In this document: one piece after another, positions 46,640-58,458 of the stretch
How positions within the stretch are numbered: the first letter of the stretch is position 1
Layout: each line of letters opens with the position of its first letter
Assembly: GCA_037974335.1 (NCBI GenBank)
Contig: CM075726.1
Span: forward strand, 8,940,389-9,004,388
Length of the DNA stretch: 64,000 bases
Direction of reading: 5' to 3'
From: Prionace glauca
Taxonomy: Eukaryota; Chordata; Chondrichthyes; Carcharhiniformes; Carcharhinidae
Position numbers and translations under genes: made by a program
Notes under the pieces: generated by a model
The model's database searches: none
Seen by the model: the letters and a program-made list of their open reading frames with translations, nothing else
What the model was told of the DNA's origin: nothing

Positions 46640-48220
46640 AGCATTATTTCCTCAGATGGGAATTCCAGGAGGGATTGGAGGAAGAGGCCGGAGAGGAGCT
46701 GGAAGGTGGAGTACAGGTGGGGTCGAGAGTTTTCATGGGCAGAAGGACTGAAGGTACCCTCATTGCTTCCCGATTCACTCTTCAGGAATACTGCGTTAGC
46801 CGGCAGTTTAAGAAACCCTCCCCAGAACGTGCTAACACCTCAGCCATCATGGGAGGAGGGACACAGTAAACCTTTGGTCAACTGTGTGCTGGGCCTGGGG
46901 AGTCCTTGTGCTTGCTGCCCAGTCAGTGCAGGAGGGTGATGATGATTCACGGAATGGAACGGTCTGTGATGCTCCTTAGATACTGCTTCTGTCTCGCTCC
47001 TGTTTGTCTGACTCCTGTCTCTCTGTCTGACTCATGTCTGTCTAACTCCTGTCTGTCTGATGCCAGTTTGCTGGCTCATCTCTGAGTGAGGGTGTGCCCT
47101 ACATTCCTCTGTCCCCGAGCAATAGAGGGGCATTAGAGGTGAGGGTCTCAGTTTTGCTGATTAATGTCCCAATCCTTTCAGGAATGATGTTATTGTCACT
47201 TTGAGTGGACCAAACCATTTGCCTGACATCGAGGGCCTGTGAGAAGAGCTTTGTCCTGATGGGAAGAATCGCTATCCCATTGGGAGGAGGATTAACGAGA
47301 GTGAGATCGTAAGGTTGTGGTAACAAGAGCTTTTAATATAGTTACATGTGCATCTGTGACATTCGATAAAGACCCCTAGCTATCTGTGCCAACCTTGACA
47401 TGTGCCCACGCCGTGACCCTGCAATTTCTCAGCCTTGTGAACCCTCTCACTGCGTCTCGCTGTGTTCCCAGGATACACAGCAAAGGTGGAGGTGGTCTGC
47501 TGACTTCCACACCTTCCTGCTTGAGGTACACTGGACGGAGGGCCGGGACCTATAGGGTCCTGGCATACTCTCGGGTGGCCGGAGTGTTGCAGTGTCACCC
47601 TGTTCAGCCCCCTGCCTCTGAGGTGCACCGTTATCTGAAATTGGGGAATCAGAAGGGCTGGTCGCTCCCAGCCTTTCCTGAGTGGAATGCCGCAGGATAT
47701 GCTCCAGGGGATTCCCCTCCCTCTGGGAACTCGACAACAGCTGGATTACCCCATGGGATGGAGGGGCAGCTGGACTGAGCTCCAGAAGCCTCAGCATCAT
47801 CTGGTGCTGCCTGTCCTGCCATTGACTAAGTGTCAGAGTTCCTCCAGCTTGAATCTGATCTCTTGCCTCAGGTTTTTAACTCTGGTGCCACTGTTGCAAT
47901 GTTGGTCTGGGTGCCACCCATTCCCAGCACCACGTCCTGTGGCAGTAGGCTCTGGGATTCCTCCATTCGGCCTCGCAGTGGCTGAAGTTTCACAGACACC
48001 CCTTCCTGGCATTCCTGGCTCTGCCTCCATATCTCCAGCAACTGAGGGATGAATATTTCCAGAGATACCCCACTAGGTCGGGGCACAGCTGAGTTCTGGG
48101 ATCGAGCAGACCTCTGACTGTCTGATGTGCATCAGAAGTTGTGTGGTGCTCACCAGATAGTGACTCAGAAGCCGCCTGCTAAAGTTATCCACCGGTGTGT
48201 GTGTCTCTGAGCTGTAGATG
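46640..48220. other. Unidentified GC-richer block
   Basis: No CR1 or SINE recognised. Minus-strand frames at 47447-47800 and 47868-48086 have protein-like composition (for example RQHQMMLRLLEL-type Leu/Gln pattern) but no known domain, no start context and stops within a few hundred bases. It could be a decayed unknown element. It lies between gene B's TM exon and gene A's leader. Confidence 0.35.
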
Positions 48221-48224
48221 GTGT

Positions 48225-48915
48225 GAGTGATAGCTGGGATGTTTCATCCTGTCTGTATTAACAGTGACAAAGTGGAAATAGTTGAAAGCCTCAGGTTTCT
48301 AGATGTCCAGATCACCAACGACCTGCCCTGGTCCTCCCATGCTGACACTATAGTTAAGAAAGCCCACCAATGCCTCTACTTTCTCAGGAGACTGAGGAAA
48401 TTCAGCATGTCAGCTACAATTCTCACCAACTTTTACAGATGCACCAAAGAAAGCATCCTTTCCGGTTGTATCACAGGTTGGTATGGCTCCTGATTTGCCC
48501 AAGACCGCAAGGAACTACAAAAGGACTGTGAACAAAGCCCAATCCATCACAGAAACCAGCCTCCCATCCAGTGATTCTGTCTACACTTCCCACTGCCTTG
48601 GAACAGCAGCCAGCATCATCATGGACCCCACCCTGGACATTCTCTCTTCCACCTTCTCCCATTGAGAAAAAGATACAAAACTCTGAGGTCACGTACCAAC
48701 CGGCTCAAGAACAGCTTCTTCCCTGCTGCAGTCAGACTTTCGAATGGACTTGCCTTGTATCAAGCTGATCTTTCTCTACACCCTAGCTCTGACTGTAACA
48801 CTCTCCTCTCCTTCTCCCCTAAGTATTCTATGAATGGTATGCTTTTTGTAGCGTGCAAGAAACAATTCTTTTCACTGTATCCCAGTACAGGTGAAAGAAT
48901 AAATCAAATCAAAGT
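48225..48915 (+). mobile_element. L2-like LINE C-terminus and 3' UTR
   Basis: Reads ESLRFLDVQITNDLPWSSHA, VKKAHQCLYFLRRLRKFSM, FYRCTKESILSGCITGWYGS, then RSRTNRLKNSFFPAAVRL with frame breaks, and a 3' UTR ending in aataaatcaaatcaaa. A related 3' piece is at 53578-53945. Confidence 0.75.
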
Positions 48916-50205
48916 CTCCTCCTTTGGGATGGTATTCACGGTGGCTGATGGAACATTGAGAATGGGCCAGGCTGTTCCGGTGATGGTTCTGCAGGGTAAG
49001 GGACACGGTTTTAGCACATGGCCTGCTTGAGGGTTTGGGATATACAGAACTGACTTGAGGCTGACCATCTGGATCAAGGTGCAGTGGCTCATTGCTTTTC
49101 TCTCTCGGGCCCACCTCACTCTCAGCACAGGCCTGCTCCTGCCCCTCCGCTGCCTGCACCACATCCCTCTCCGCTTCCGGAGTCAGGATCCTCAGTCCGT
49201 GCATCCCACCGCCCGCTTCCTCTCTCTCCACTTGTGGGTGATCCTGCAGGGGCACCAAAGGGGTGAATGTGAGCTGGACACCTGGTGGGTCAGACGTCAA
49301 TGGCAACTGGCATGGGTGGGCACAGTTCCTAATCAGGAAGGGATTCCGATGAGTGCTGGAGTTGAGAAGTGGGGAGTAGAGGGGGGAGGTGTTTGAGGAA
49401 GATGCTGGGAGGTTGGGTGTTGGGAAACTAGGGTGGAAGCATGTGGGTGCCACGTGACATTCTGGGGTTGACGGCAGGGAGGAGACAGGGAGCATTTACC
49501 CAGGCTGATCAGAGTAGATCATATTCCCTAAATTGCACCCCTTTATAGTGGAGTCCACTACAGGTAGAAAAGGACGTTGATGATCGACGAAGGACGTGAA
49601 TAAGGCACTCACTGAGTGTTAAAATGGGCGGCATGGGCTTGTAGGGCCCTTCGGCCCTGTTTCCTGTGCTGTTCTTTGTTCCATTCATTTGTTTTTTGCA
49701 TTGTATCCCCTTCATCTTGTGAAAGCTGCTGCCACCCTCTCCCAGGCAGGGTGGGTTATTTTCTGGAGGGGCTCCTGCCAGCCTGAGGGTATACTGTTGC
49801 CCATCTTTCCTCCACGGAACCCAGCACAGGGGTGAGGGTCCCCTCTGTGAATCGAGGAGATGGCTTCCTCGCTGCCATCCTCCTGGGGTGAATGAGAGCA
49901 AGAGGGTGGAGCTGTTTGAATGTTGATTGGTCTGCTCAGGAGATCGCCGGGGGTTGGTGAATCAGACACTTCGCTCCTCAGGGGTTTTCCAGGTGGGGAA
50001 AACATTTTTCAAAGCGGTGAATCCGTGTTAACACCAGCCGAGCTCCCTGGATTGGAGCAGCAGCTGCCAGGCCTGGTTCCTGTCTCTGTTAGTGGAGCCT
50101 GAGATAGTCATTCAGCAACCAGCAGAGTGTGGGGGGTGTGCAGAGCGAGAGATTAATTTCACTATTAATCCCTCGCAGCAGTCACATTCTTCTTGTGAAA
50201 CTTAC
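48916..50205. other. Unidentified block with one CR1 tail
   Basis: 49590-49680 (+) is a CR1 3' end (atgggcggcatgggcttgta, ggcccttcggccctgtttcc). The rest, including a 207-codon minus-strand frame at 48872-49495 rich in Pro/Ser, has no recognised domain; probably not a gene. Confidence 0.35.
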
Positions 50206-50272
50206 CTATCTTTAACATCCAGATAATAAAACCAATTATCAAAACTAAGATCATTAAGATACAATGTAGGGG
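50206..50272 (-). pseudogene. Relic third copy of the receptor TM exon
   Basis: About 67 bp match the transmembrane end of gene B's C2+TM exon, including an intact GTAAGT donor (GT at 50204-50205) and similar sequence beyond it. The downstream part still reads MILVLIIGFIIWMLKI in the proper phase, but the upstream junction has lost bases relative to gene B and the frame is broken after PYIV. The Ig domain is absent; unrelated sequence starts beyond about 50272. It shows that the TM exon was duplicated at least three times in this locus. Confidence 0.65.
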
Positions 50273-51590
50273 GTGGGGTGGCGAAATGTGGGAAAGTGGA
50301 GTCCCAAGTCAGTATTGACCCCTGACCTGAGGATCAGGGACCGGCATGAGCCCTCCCCATCAGTCCCCCACACCCATGCAAGCCCCCCACCCCATACCAT
50401 GGCAGCGGTTGACACCCCACCCCCACCCCCCATTGCCCCCTTGTGGGAGGGGTTGGGGTGGGGGTTTGGTGCTCAATGGCAACCCCCATCTCCTCACTCC
50501 CCTTCAATATGGCCACACCTGAGCCACACTTTTACAGAGCTGCACTGATTCACGTCGATGTGACATCTCGCCGGGGAGGTGGGAAACATTCAGGGTGTTG
50601 GGGAGAGTGGGGGGTGTGGGGAGCGATGGTGTGTGGGACTCGCTAATGATATTGCAATCCAGTTAAATTCATGCTAGTAATTTCACCCCATCGATGAGTG
50701 CAAAGAAATTTGCACCATTAAAAAGGGGCTGGGATGATCACAAATCATTTCATGATGGGCACAAATCAAATTTTTAGCATCTCACACTATTTTCCCAGCT
50801 CACCACACTGATCGCTGGGCGCGGTGAGGTGGTAAGATCACACCCTGAGGAACAGCTGTCATTGTGCCCAAGTGTAAATACCTAATCCTTCCTTCTCAAT
50901 AAAACAATTGAATCTTTCTTTGATCTTTTAAACCACCCAAATTTACTGTTACACAGGCTCCAGCACATGTCACAAGATCCTTTTCATATTACATTGAACG
51001 ACAGTTCTAAACTGTTATATTCCTATAAAAGAAATGATATAGTGTGAAAGCATCACCATCTTGTACATTTCACAAATAAAGCTGTAAAAAACAAGACCTG
51101 CTGAATCTTTGAATCTTTGCTTCTTCCACTCATCAGGACAGACACAAGAATACCAGATTTCAAATGCAACAACAACTGTATGAAAAGAAGGATTCTAATT
51201 GGTTGAGGATTGTGTAAGACATATCTTTGATGGATTAATGATTGAAAGTGAAATTTGCCTTATTTATGTTTCGCTGATTGGCCGATGCTACAGTGGGCTG
51301 GAAAGATTGTATGCAACATTTCAAAACATGAGGTTTTTTGGTAATTTCTTCATTTGGCAGTTGTTTGGTAAATTTGGTTATTTTGGTTTAACGTTGACCG
51401 ATGGGTTTATAAGACAAAGTTATTCAGAGCAACTGCAATAATTTGGTGTTTGGATAAAGATCAGCCAGACTCTGATTGAATAACTGAACAGACCTGAGGG
51501 GGTTGAATGGCCTCCTCCACAAAAACTCAAAGATTTCACAATATTACCATTAATCACTCACAGTGATCACATTTTTATTGCGAAACTTAC
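50273..51590. other. Region between TM relic and gene B TM exon
   Basis: Scanned on the minus strand for 69-72 bp phase 1 tail exons; none found. 51430-51530 has a CR1-type 3' scrap (gttgaatggcctcctcc). The sequence just outside the TM donor (51541-51588) resembles the flank of the relic at 50161-50203. Confidence 0.4.
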
Positions 51591-51965
51591 CTATCTGTAA
51601 CATCCAGATACTATAACAAATAATAAAAAATAAGATCATTAAAAGAGCGCGCACAATGTAGGGAACAATAATGGACATGTCCACATCTTCAGCGGTGAGG
51701 TGGATCTGACGGACATCTTCCCCGAGTTTATTTACAGCCACACAGCTGTACGTCCCTCTCAGTGTTGGGTTACGAAACTCTCCAATGATTTGATGCTTTT
51801 CCGGGTCTTGTGTGACTGTTGTGTCAGTGCTGTTCCCGGGCACTGAGCTGCCCTCAGGATCGATCCACGTGATGTTGGCAAGTGGCACCGCTTCAACCCG
51901 GCACACAATGCTCTCTCCAGTTACATTATTGCTCACTATCGACAGATCCAAGATGGTGGCTGGGA
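51591..51965 (-). CDS. Gene B exon: C2-set Ig domain plus Arg-containing transmembrane helix
   Basis: A 375-bp exon, phase 1-1, acceptor CTTCCCCAAG and donor GTAAGT. The C2-set part differs from gene A by five bases, all amino-acid changing; SDVT in A is NNVT here, making a new sequon NVT. The membrane part is different: IIVPYIVRALLMILFFIICY then SIWMLQI. The Arg about nine residues into the helix is unusual. In mammalian Siglec-15 and other activating Siglecs a basic residue in the helix pairs with the adaptor DAP12, so an activating role is plausible. If the donor is not used, the frame ends 12 codons later (KFRNKNVITVSD), giving a very short tail. Confidence 0.85.
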
Positions 51966-52062
51966 CTTGGGGAAGGAAAAGGACAATGAGGTTAACACCG
52001 ATCCATTGATCCTTACTGGAATATAGGAACAGGGATTGGACATTTAGCCCCTTCAGCCTGTT

Positions 52063-52620
52063 TAAGAACATAAGAAATAGGAGCAGGAGTAGGCCATCTG
52101 GCCCTTCGAGCCTGCCCCGCCATTCAATAAGATCATGGCTGATCTGTTGTGGCTCAGCTCCACCTTCCTGCCCTCTCCCCATAACCCTTAATCCCCTCTC
52201 ATCAAAAACCCATCAACCCGTTTCTTAAAAATATTTAGCGAGGCAGCCTCCACCACTTCAACGGGCAGAGAATTCCAGAGATTCACCACCCTTTGAGTGA
52301 AGAAGTTCCTCCTCAACTCTGTTCTAAACCGCCTTCCCTTTATCTTGAGGCTGTGCCCCCCTAGTCCTACTGTCTTTTTTGAGCGGGAAGAGTCTCTCCA
52401 CCTCTATCCTATCCATCCCATTCATCATCTTATACGTCTCAATGAGATCTCCCCTCATTCTTCTAAACTCTAACGAGTACAAGCCTAGTTTATTCAGCCT
52501 CTCCTCATAGCTCAATCCCCTCAACTCCGGCATCAGCCTAGTTAAACCACCTATGCACTCCCTCCAGGGCCAAAATATCCTTGCGCAGGTGCGGCGCCCA
52601 AAACTGCACACAGTACTCCA
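52063..52620 (-). mobile_element. CR1 LINE subfamily C, specific to copy B
   Basis: Inserted in sequence that is continuous in copy A (cagcctgtttaatcattcaa at 24530). 5'-truncated; ORF end IKGG region with one frame change. Confidence 0.85.
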
Positions 52621-52755
52621 TTCAATGAGATCAGAATTGATCTGTGACTGAGTTCTATTGAACTGGCCTGTCGAAATACTTCTGAACTTCATTCCTGAAA
52701 AGCCTGGCTCTGATGTTTAGGCTTCTGACCCCTGTGCTGACTTCCAGAACCAGTG

Positions 52756-53480
52756 CCATAGAGTAATACACTCAGTGGTTTACAGCATGGAAAGAGGCCC
52801 TTCGGCCCAACTTGTCCATGCAGCCCTTTTTTTCAAACCCCTAAGCTAATCCCAATTGCCCACATTTGGCCCGTATCCCTCTATACGCATCGTATTCACA
52901 TAACTATCTAAATGCTTTTTAAAAGACAAAATCGTACCGGCCTCGACTATTACTTCTGGCAGCTTCTCCAGACATTCACCATCCTGTGTGTAAAATAATT
53001 GCCCCTCTGGACACTTTTGTATCTTTCCACTCTCATCTTAAACTTACGCTCTCTAGTTTTAGACTCCCCAGCCTTTGGAAAAAGATATTGACTATCTCGC
53101 TGATCTGTGCCCCTCATTATTTTATACACAATGGCAATAGTGACAGTAATTTCTCCCTTCTACATTTAAAATTTCTTGTAACAACTTGAAACCTTTGATC
53201 AAATCACCCATTAAACTTTTATATTCCAGCAAATGTAACCCTTGTGTATGTTGTGGTCTTTCCTTGTAAGGAATTCTTGGATTCAGATATCATTCTGCAA
53301 AATATACACTCCCTCCAAGGCCAATATATCCCTCCTAATCTGCGGTGCTCCTGAACTGTTCAGATTCTGTCCAGCTGTGATCCAAGCTGGGCTTTGTACA
53401 GTTGAATCATGACCCCGCCTTGTATTCTAGTCCTCTGGATATCAAGGCCAGCATTTCATTCACCTGTATTTGATAATTGT
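52756..53480 (-). mobile_element. CR1 LINE subfamily F 3' fragment
   Basis: 3' UTR with aggcccttcggcccaacttg and C-terminal region close to 14764-15400. Not seen in copy A. Confidence 0.7.
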
Positions 53481-53499
53481 CTGTTCCTATCTATGATAT

Positions 53500-54530
53500 T
53501 TTAATGAGTATATTTGGCATACTCTGAGCAATTTTCTGCCCTGTGTCTAAGGAAGGACCTGCTGGCCCTGGGGAGGATCCAGAGAATCCATCACACAAAC
53601 CAGCCTCCCATCCATTGACTCTGTCTACACTTCCCGCTGCCTCGGCAAAGCAGCCGGCATAATTAAGGACCCTGGACATTGTCTCTTCCACCTTCGGATA
53701 CAAAAGTCTGAGGTCATGTACCAACCGACTCAAGAACAGCTTCTTCCCTGCTGCTGTCAGACTTTTGAATGGACTTACCTTGCATTAAGTTGATCTTTCT
53801 CTACACCCTCGCTATGACTGTGACTCTACATTCTGCACTCTCTCATTTCCATCTCTATGAACAGTATGTTTTGTCGTATCGCACACAAGAAACAATACTT
53901 TTCACAGTATGTTAATACAGGTGACAATAATAATCAAATCAAAAGGAGGTTCAAAAAAATGATCTCGGGAATGAAAAGCTTGAGTATGAGGAGTGTCTGA
54001 GGACTCTGGGTCTGTACTCGATGGAGTTTACAAGGAGGAGGGGGGAACCTCATCAAAACTTACAGAATACTGAACGGACTGCATAAAGTGAACGTGGGAA
54101 AGGTTAGGTATATTGATGAGAATAGGCACCAGACTGTGGCAACAAGGGGAATTTCACAGTAACTTCATTGCAATGTTAATGTAAGCCCTACTTGTGACTA
54201 ATATAAAGATGTTTCCATCAGTAGGAGAGACTAGGATCCGAGGACACACCCTCAGAGTAAAGGGACAATCCTGTGGAAAGAAGATGAGGAGGAATTTCTT
54301 CAGCCAGTGGGTGGTGAATCTCTGGAGTTCATTACCACAGAAAGCTGTGAAGACCAGGTCATTATATTTCAGACAGTGATAGATAGGTTCTTGATTGGTA
54401 AGGAGTTCAAAGGTTACGGGGAAAAAGTGGGAGAATGGGGTTGAGAAACTGATCGGAACATGATTGAATTGCAAAGCAAACCCGATCGGCCGAACGGCCT
54501 AATTCTGCTCCTATCTATTATGGTCTTGTG
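53500..54530 (+). mobile_element. L2-like 3' end, old CR1 and SINE tail mosaic
   Basis: 53500-53577 is a CR1 scrap; 53578-53945 the L2-like C-terminus and 3' UTR (caaatcaaa end); 53946-54530 an old CR1 3' region interrupted at about 54125-54205 by an HE1 L2-type tail (cagtaacttcattgcaatgt). 54531-54720 shows nothing recognised. Confidence 0.6.
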
Positions 54531-54720
54531 GAACTGTATAACTGGATCTCCTTGGGTCTTCCGACTGCCACTGTTTCTAGATTAATGAATGATTATTACA
54601 ACTCCATGGTGGTGAGATTCATTACAAGGCTTTAAGAGACAAAGTATTGGAGAGAGAGGTGACCCCTAACAGAAGGAGACTGGAGAATATTCATAGAGGA
54701 ACCAGATCAACCCCTGGATT

Positions 54721-56173
54721 TGTTATTAATGTGGGAAGCAGATTGAATTAGTTGGAGTTTATCCATGGATCTTGACAACAGAGCAGCCCAGGGAATGGAG
54801 GCTGAAAGAGTCTCCTGAACACTCACTGTGCCAGACAGGAAGTGACACTCACCATGAGGTGGAAATCCACCTCTGGCCATGTTGGTCACAGCCAATCATT
54901 CAGTATCTATTGACTCTCTCAGCGCTGTTTCCAGCTGTGGCCACTGGACCCAGGTAATTGTGTTGGAATAATAAAGGTTCACCTCCATCTCAGCCCCTCA
55001 CTGGGAACGGACCTGAACTTCACTTCTCACAGTGCAGAAGGGGGCATTCAGCCCATTAAGGCTACACAGACTTTTACCCAGACTTACCACATAACCCACA
55101 TATTTACCCCGACACATGTTTGGGCACCAAAAGGTTTGAACTGTTGTAATTTGCGATTGTTTTTTCAGTGGGAGTTGACACTCGAATCTCCCACACTCTG
55201 TGCAATGCAGAGTGTGCAATCATGAGTATCATTAAAAGCTCGCGGTGGGGTGGAGATATTCATGGAAAAGTCTGTCAGTTCTGGAACTCTGTGAAGGAGC
55301 AATGGCCCCGAACTCTCAGCCTGCAGTTTGCTGGCCGGAGATTGAGGGAACCAGCCCGGGGTCCTCGCAGTGCTGCCCCTCCCGTCATCCGCCCAGGGCC
55401 TGATCACGGACCCCACGAGAATTCATGGGCAGCCCCGACCCTGTCGTCATCCAGGAATGCCCCAATCTCCAGCCCCACCTCCCCCCCAGCAGTGACGATC
55501 CCTCTTCAGCAGATCCAGCCCCCTCGGGGGGGAGGGGGGGGGGGCAGACCCCCCAGCGGACCCCACTTCCAGCAGATCGCCCTCACGGGAGGCAGACTCA
55601 CCTGACAGAACACCCCTCTCCCCCAGCCCGACCTGTTCACTGGCCTCCCTCCAGCCCCAATCGATCACAATGCAGAGTGGCAGTGGGATCCCCCCATTCC
55701 CACCAATTGCCCCCTAGGCCCCACCCACTTGGCACGGCCCCTTAGGCCCCGCCCCTCGGCACTGCTGGATGCCTGGTGGGCAGTGTCAAGGTGCCCCCTG
55801 GCCATGGGCACTTTGCCTCTTCGGCAGTACCAGCTGGAACAATCTGGCACTGCGAGGATGCCCACACCAGGGGGGCACCCCTCCCACCATCCGACCCCCA
55901 TGGGTCTCCCACTACTTCCCTGAAAGTGGGTACAACTCTAAACCCCTCCGGAGTGAAACTGTACTGGGGGTGGGGGGCTAGTGGGCTTGGAGAATTCACA
56001 TTTAACTAACATTAAAAATAGATTTCAATCACTCGCCTGCTGCTGCCTCTGGGTTCCAGTCTGGTCCTGACTGCGCCAGATCTTCAGCGCTGGGAGATGT
56101 GCGTGTGTCGGGAACGCAGGCGCGAATCCCGCAAATCGGGTGACCAGTGATTCTCCCAGCCCACTGTGCTAAA
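54721..56173. other. Duplicated C2-V2 intron, copy B
   Basis: 54722-55594 matches 26142-27011. 55595-56035 has no copy in A, where it was deleted. 56036-56173 matches 29930-30063. Includes the SINE scrap 55026-55125. No exon recognised. Confidence 0.6.
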
Positions 56174-56348
56174 AAATGAGGACACTGAGGGGAAATTTAA
56201 CCTGGCCAATCCACCAAACCCACATATCTTTGGACTGTGGGAGAAACCACACCAACACAGGAAGACCATCAAACTCCACAACATACAAAATGATCCAAGC
56301 TGGAAATTGCCAGCACTGTGAGGCAGCAGTTCTAACCACTGTGCCACC
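56174..56348 (-). mobile_element. HE1-type SINE fragment, copy B
   Basis: Orthologous in position to 30064-30238. Confidence 0.75.
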
Positions 56349-56403
56349 GGGTACAGCATGTTTTATCCATGTCCCCATATCACAAACATTGATGTTTTCT
56401 TAC

Positions 56404-56769
56404 CAACAACCTGGAGTCGTATCACATCCTGAGTTACATTTTCCTGACTCCCATTCCTGACGTGAACGTGACAGAAGTAATCATCGGTGTCGTTCAGCTG
56501 CAGGGTCCTCATCCTTAGGGAAGCATTTCCTTGGGTTGGGTTTCCGATCAGTTCATATCGATCTCCTTCATTCACAGTGACCGGGTCAGTGTCGCCAGAA
56601 CCAGACACGAGGGAACGAGTGTAATTAAAAACAGTGGAAGCTTTGTGTGGGTTCCTCTTCATCCAGAGGACAGTGAGGGAGCTGAGAGAACGCTGAGGGG
56701 GATCGAAGGTGCAAGACAGAGTGACAGGATCTCCCTTCACCCCAGTCACTGCCCCTGAATCGTTCTGAC
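56404..56769 (-). CDS. Gene B exon: V-set Ig domain V2
   Basis: A 366-bp exon, phase 1-1, same acceptor and donor positions as in gene A. It differs from gene A by four bases, all changing the residue: FSY to FNY, VNKG to VNEG, GNST to GNPT and NGNQ to NGSQ. The first change creates the sequon NYT and the third destroys NST, so the glycan pattern moves between the paralogues. His replaces the family's sialic-acid Arg (YFCHVHV), as in gene A. Confidence 0.82.
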
Positions 56770-57247
56770 CTGCGAGAGGGAGGATTTGCAAGAACAGATA
56801 TTAATTTATTGTGTAGTTTTTTTAAATGTAATCTCGACAATGTTTATCTCCCCTGTGATATCCCTGAAGGCTGACAACACCGACCTAGATTTATACAAAC
56901 ACGTGGAAGTCAATGTTCCCTTCAGGAAGTGAAGTTGGAAAAGTGCTGAGATCATGGAGGGAAATTGGTCTGGAGGATGTGACAGCTCTGAGATAGAAAA
57001 GGCCACGGAGGGATTTAAACAGCAGGATGATGATGTTAAAGGATAAGGAAATGGGTCTTGTTCCTCCGGAGAGGATTTGCTGCCGGGTCTGATGGAAGAT
57101 GTGACTGGTGGGATGAAAATGGATTGTGCTGGTGGCTTTTGGAGCAGCATTGGGAGAAGACCACGGACAAATCATCTCAGCCTGCCCGTACAAGACAGAG
57201 ACATATTCCCATTAATCTCAGGGTCTACAACTCTCTCCCTCATACTG

Positions 57248-57519
57248 TGGCACGGAGACACGGTGGTTAGCACCGCTGCTTCACAGCACCAGGGACCCAG
57301 ATTTGATTCCTTGCTCGGGTCACTGTTTGTGTGGAGTTTGCATAATGTCTGCGTGGGTTTCCTCCGGGTGCTCCGGTTTCCTCCCACATTCTGGAAGATG
57401 TGCTGATTAGGTGCATTGACCCGAACAGGTGCTGGACTGTGGTGACGAGGGGAATTTCACAGTAACTTCATTTCAGTGTTAATGTAAGGCTTATTTGTGA
57501 CTAATAAATTAACTTTAAC
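57248..57519 (+). mobile_element. HE1-type SINE with L2-like tail, copy B
   Basis: Same insertion as 33892-34164, so older than the duplication. 56845-57247 and 57520-58455 are duplicated intron without recognised genes. Confidence 0.8.
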
Positions 57520-58458
57520 TAAAGTCACAGCTGGCAGGGTCCAGGCACTCACAAAGATGTAAATCTCAGTCTTGTCCTTTCCCATTTGAAATCCATTCTA
57601 CTCCAGAGAGCCAGTTAGTGAAGGATGATCCAGGTTCTAATCTTAGTCTTATATTTAATTACTGAGTCAATGGTTACAAACAAATATCTCCAAACACAAT
57701 TGCACAGTTATAGAAAATGTGCCCTTAATTAGCAATTAGTGTCGATGGAAAGACCTCATCCCTTGTCCAATGTTATTAATCCAGTGGTGGGTTGGGGGCT
57801 TGTCACAAAGTCTAGAAAGCAAACTCTTCCCATGTTGCTATGGGCTTCCCTGGGAATCCCTTCCATGGGGGTCCCACTCAGCACTGGATTGTGGGAACTG
57901 CTGAGAGTCACCCCTTGTGTTTGTTGCTGACCTGCCACCCCCCCCCCTCCCCCACCTCCTCTCCTGGGACTCCCCATCCCTCAATCACTCACCTGTGCCT
58001 GGCTCTATTGGTTAACGTGGTATTTGTGTGGGTGTAGTACCAGCAGCAACCACATCCCCCTCAGTGGCACCACTGAGCCATGACGAGTATCTGCCCTCTG
58101 ATTGGGACCTCAGTGTCTTGGTCTCAGGAAAGGCCCAGTGCTGCCCTGCTGAGTGCCTGATTACACCGACTGGTACAAGCCTTCCCAAATTAGGTGATAC
58201 TGGCTCTCCAGTCAGAGGGTGAAATCACCATCATGTTAAATTCCACATAATAATTACCTGTTCTGGGTTTACGATTAATCACTTATCTAACAACTGCATA
58301 ACTCCTACTTCTACAATCCATCACCAGTATCTACAAATGCCTCTACATGTGCTCAAATCATTATCCAATGTATTCTTCCCCCCTTGTAATCTCATTAGCC
58401 TTTGTGATAACCCCTGCGAGGTCTATGGGAAATCATTGACTGATCTCCCTGTCGGACT

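Noticed and set aside
48872-49495. 207-codon minus-strand frame
   Set aside because: Pro/Ser-rich with no domain, no splice-bounded exon and a competing frame of similar length on the other strand.
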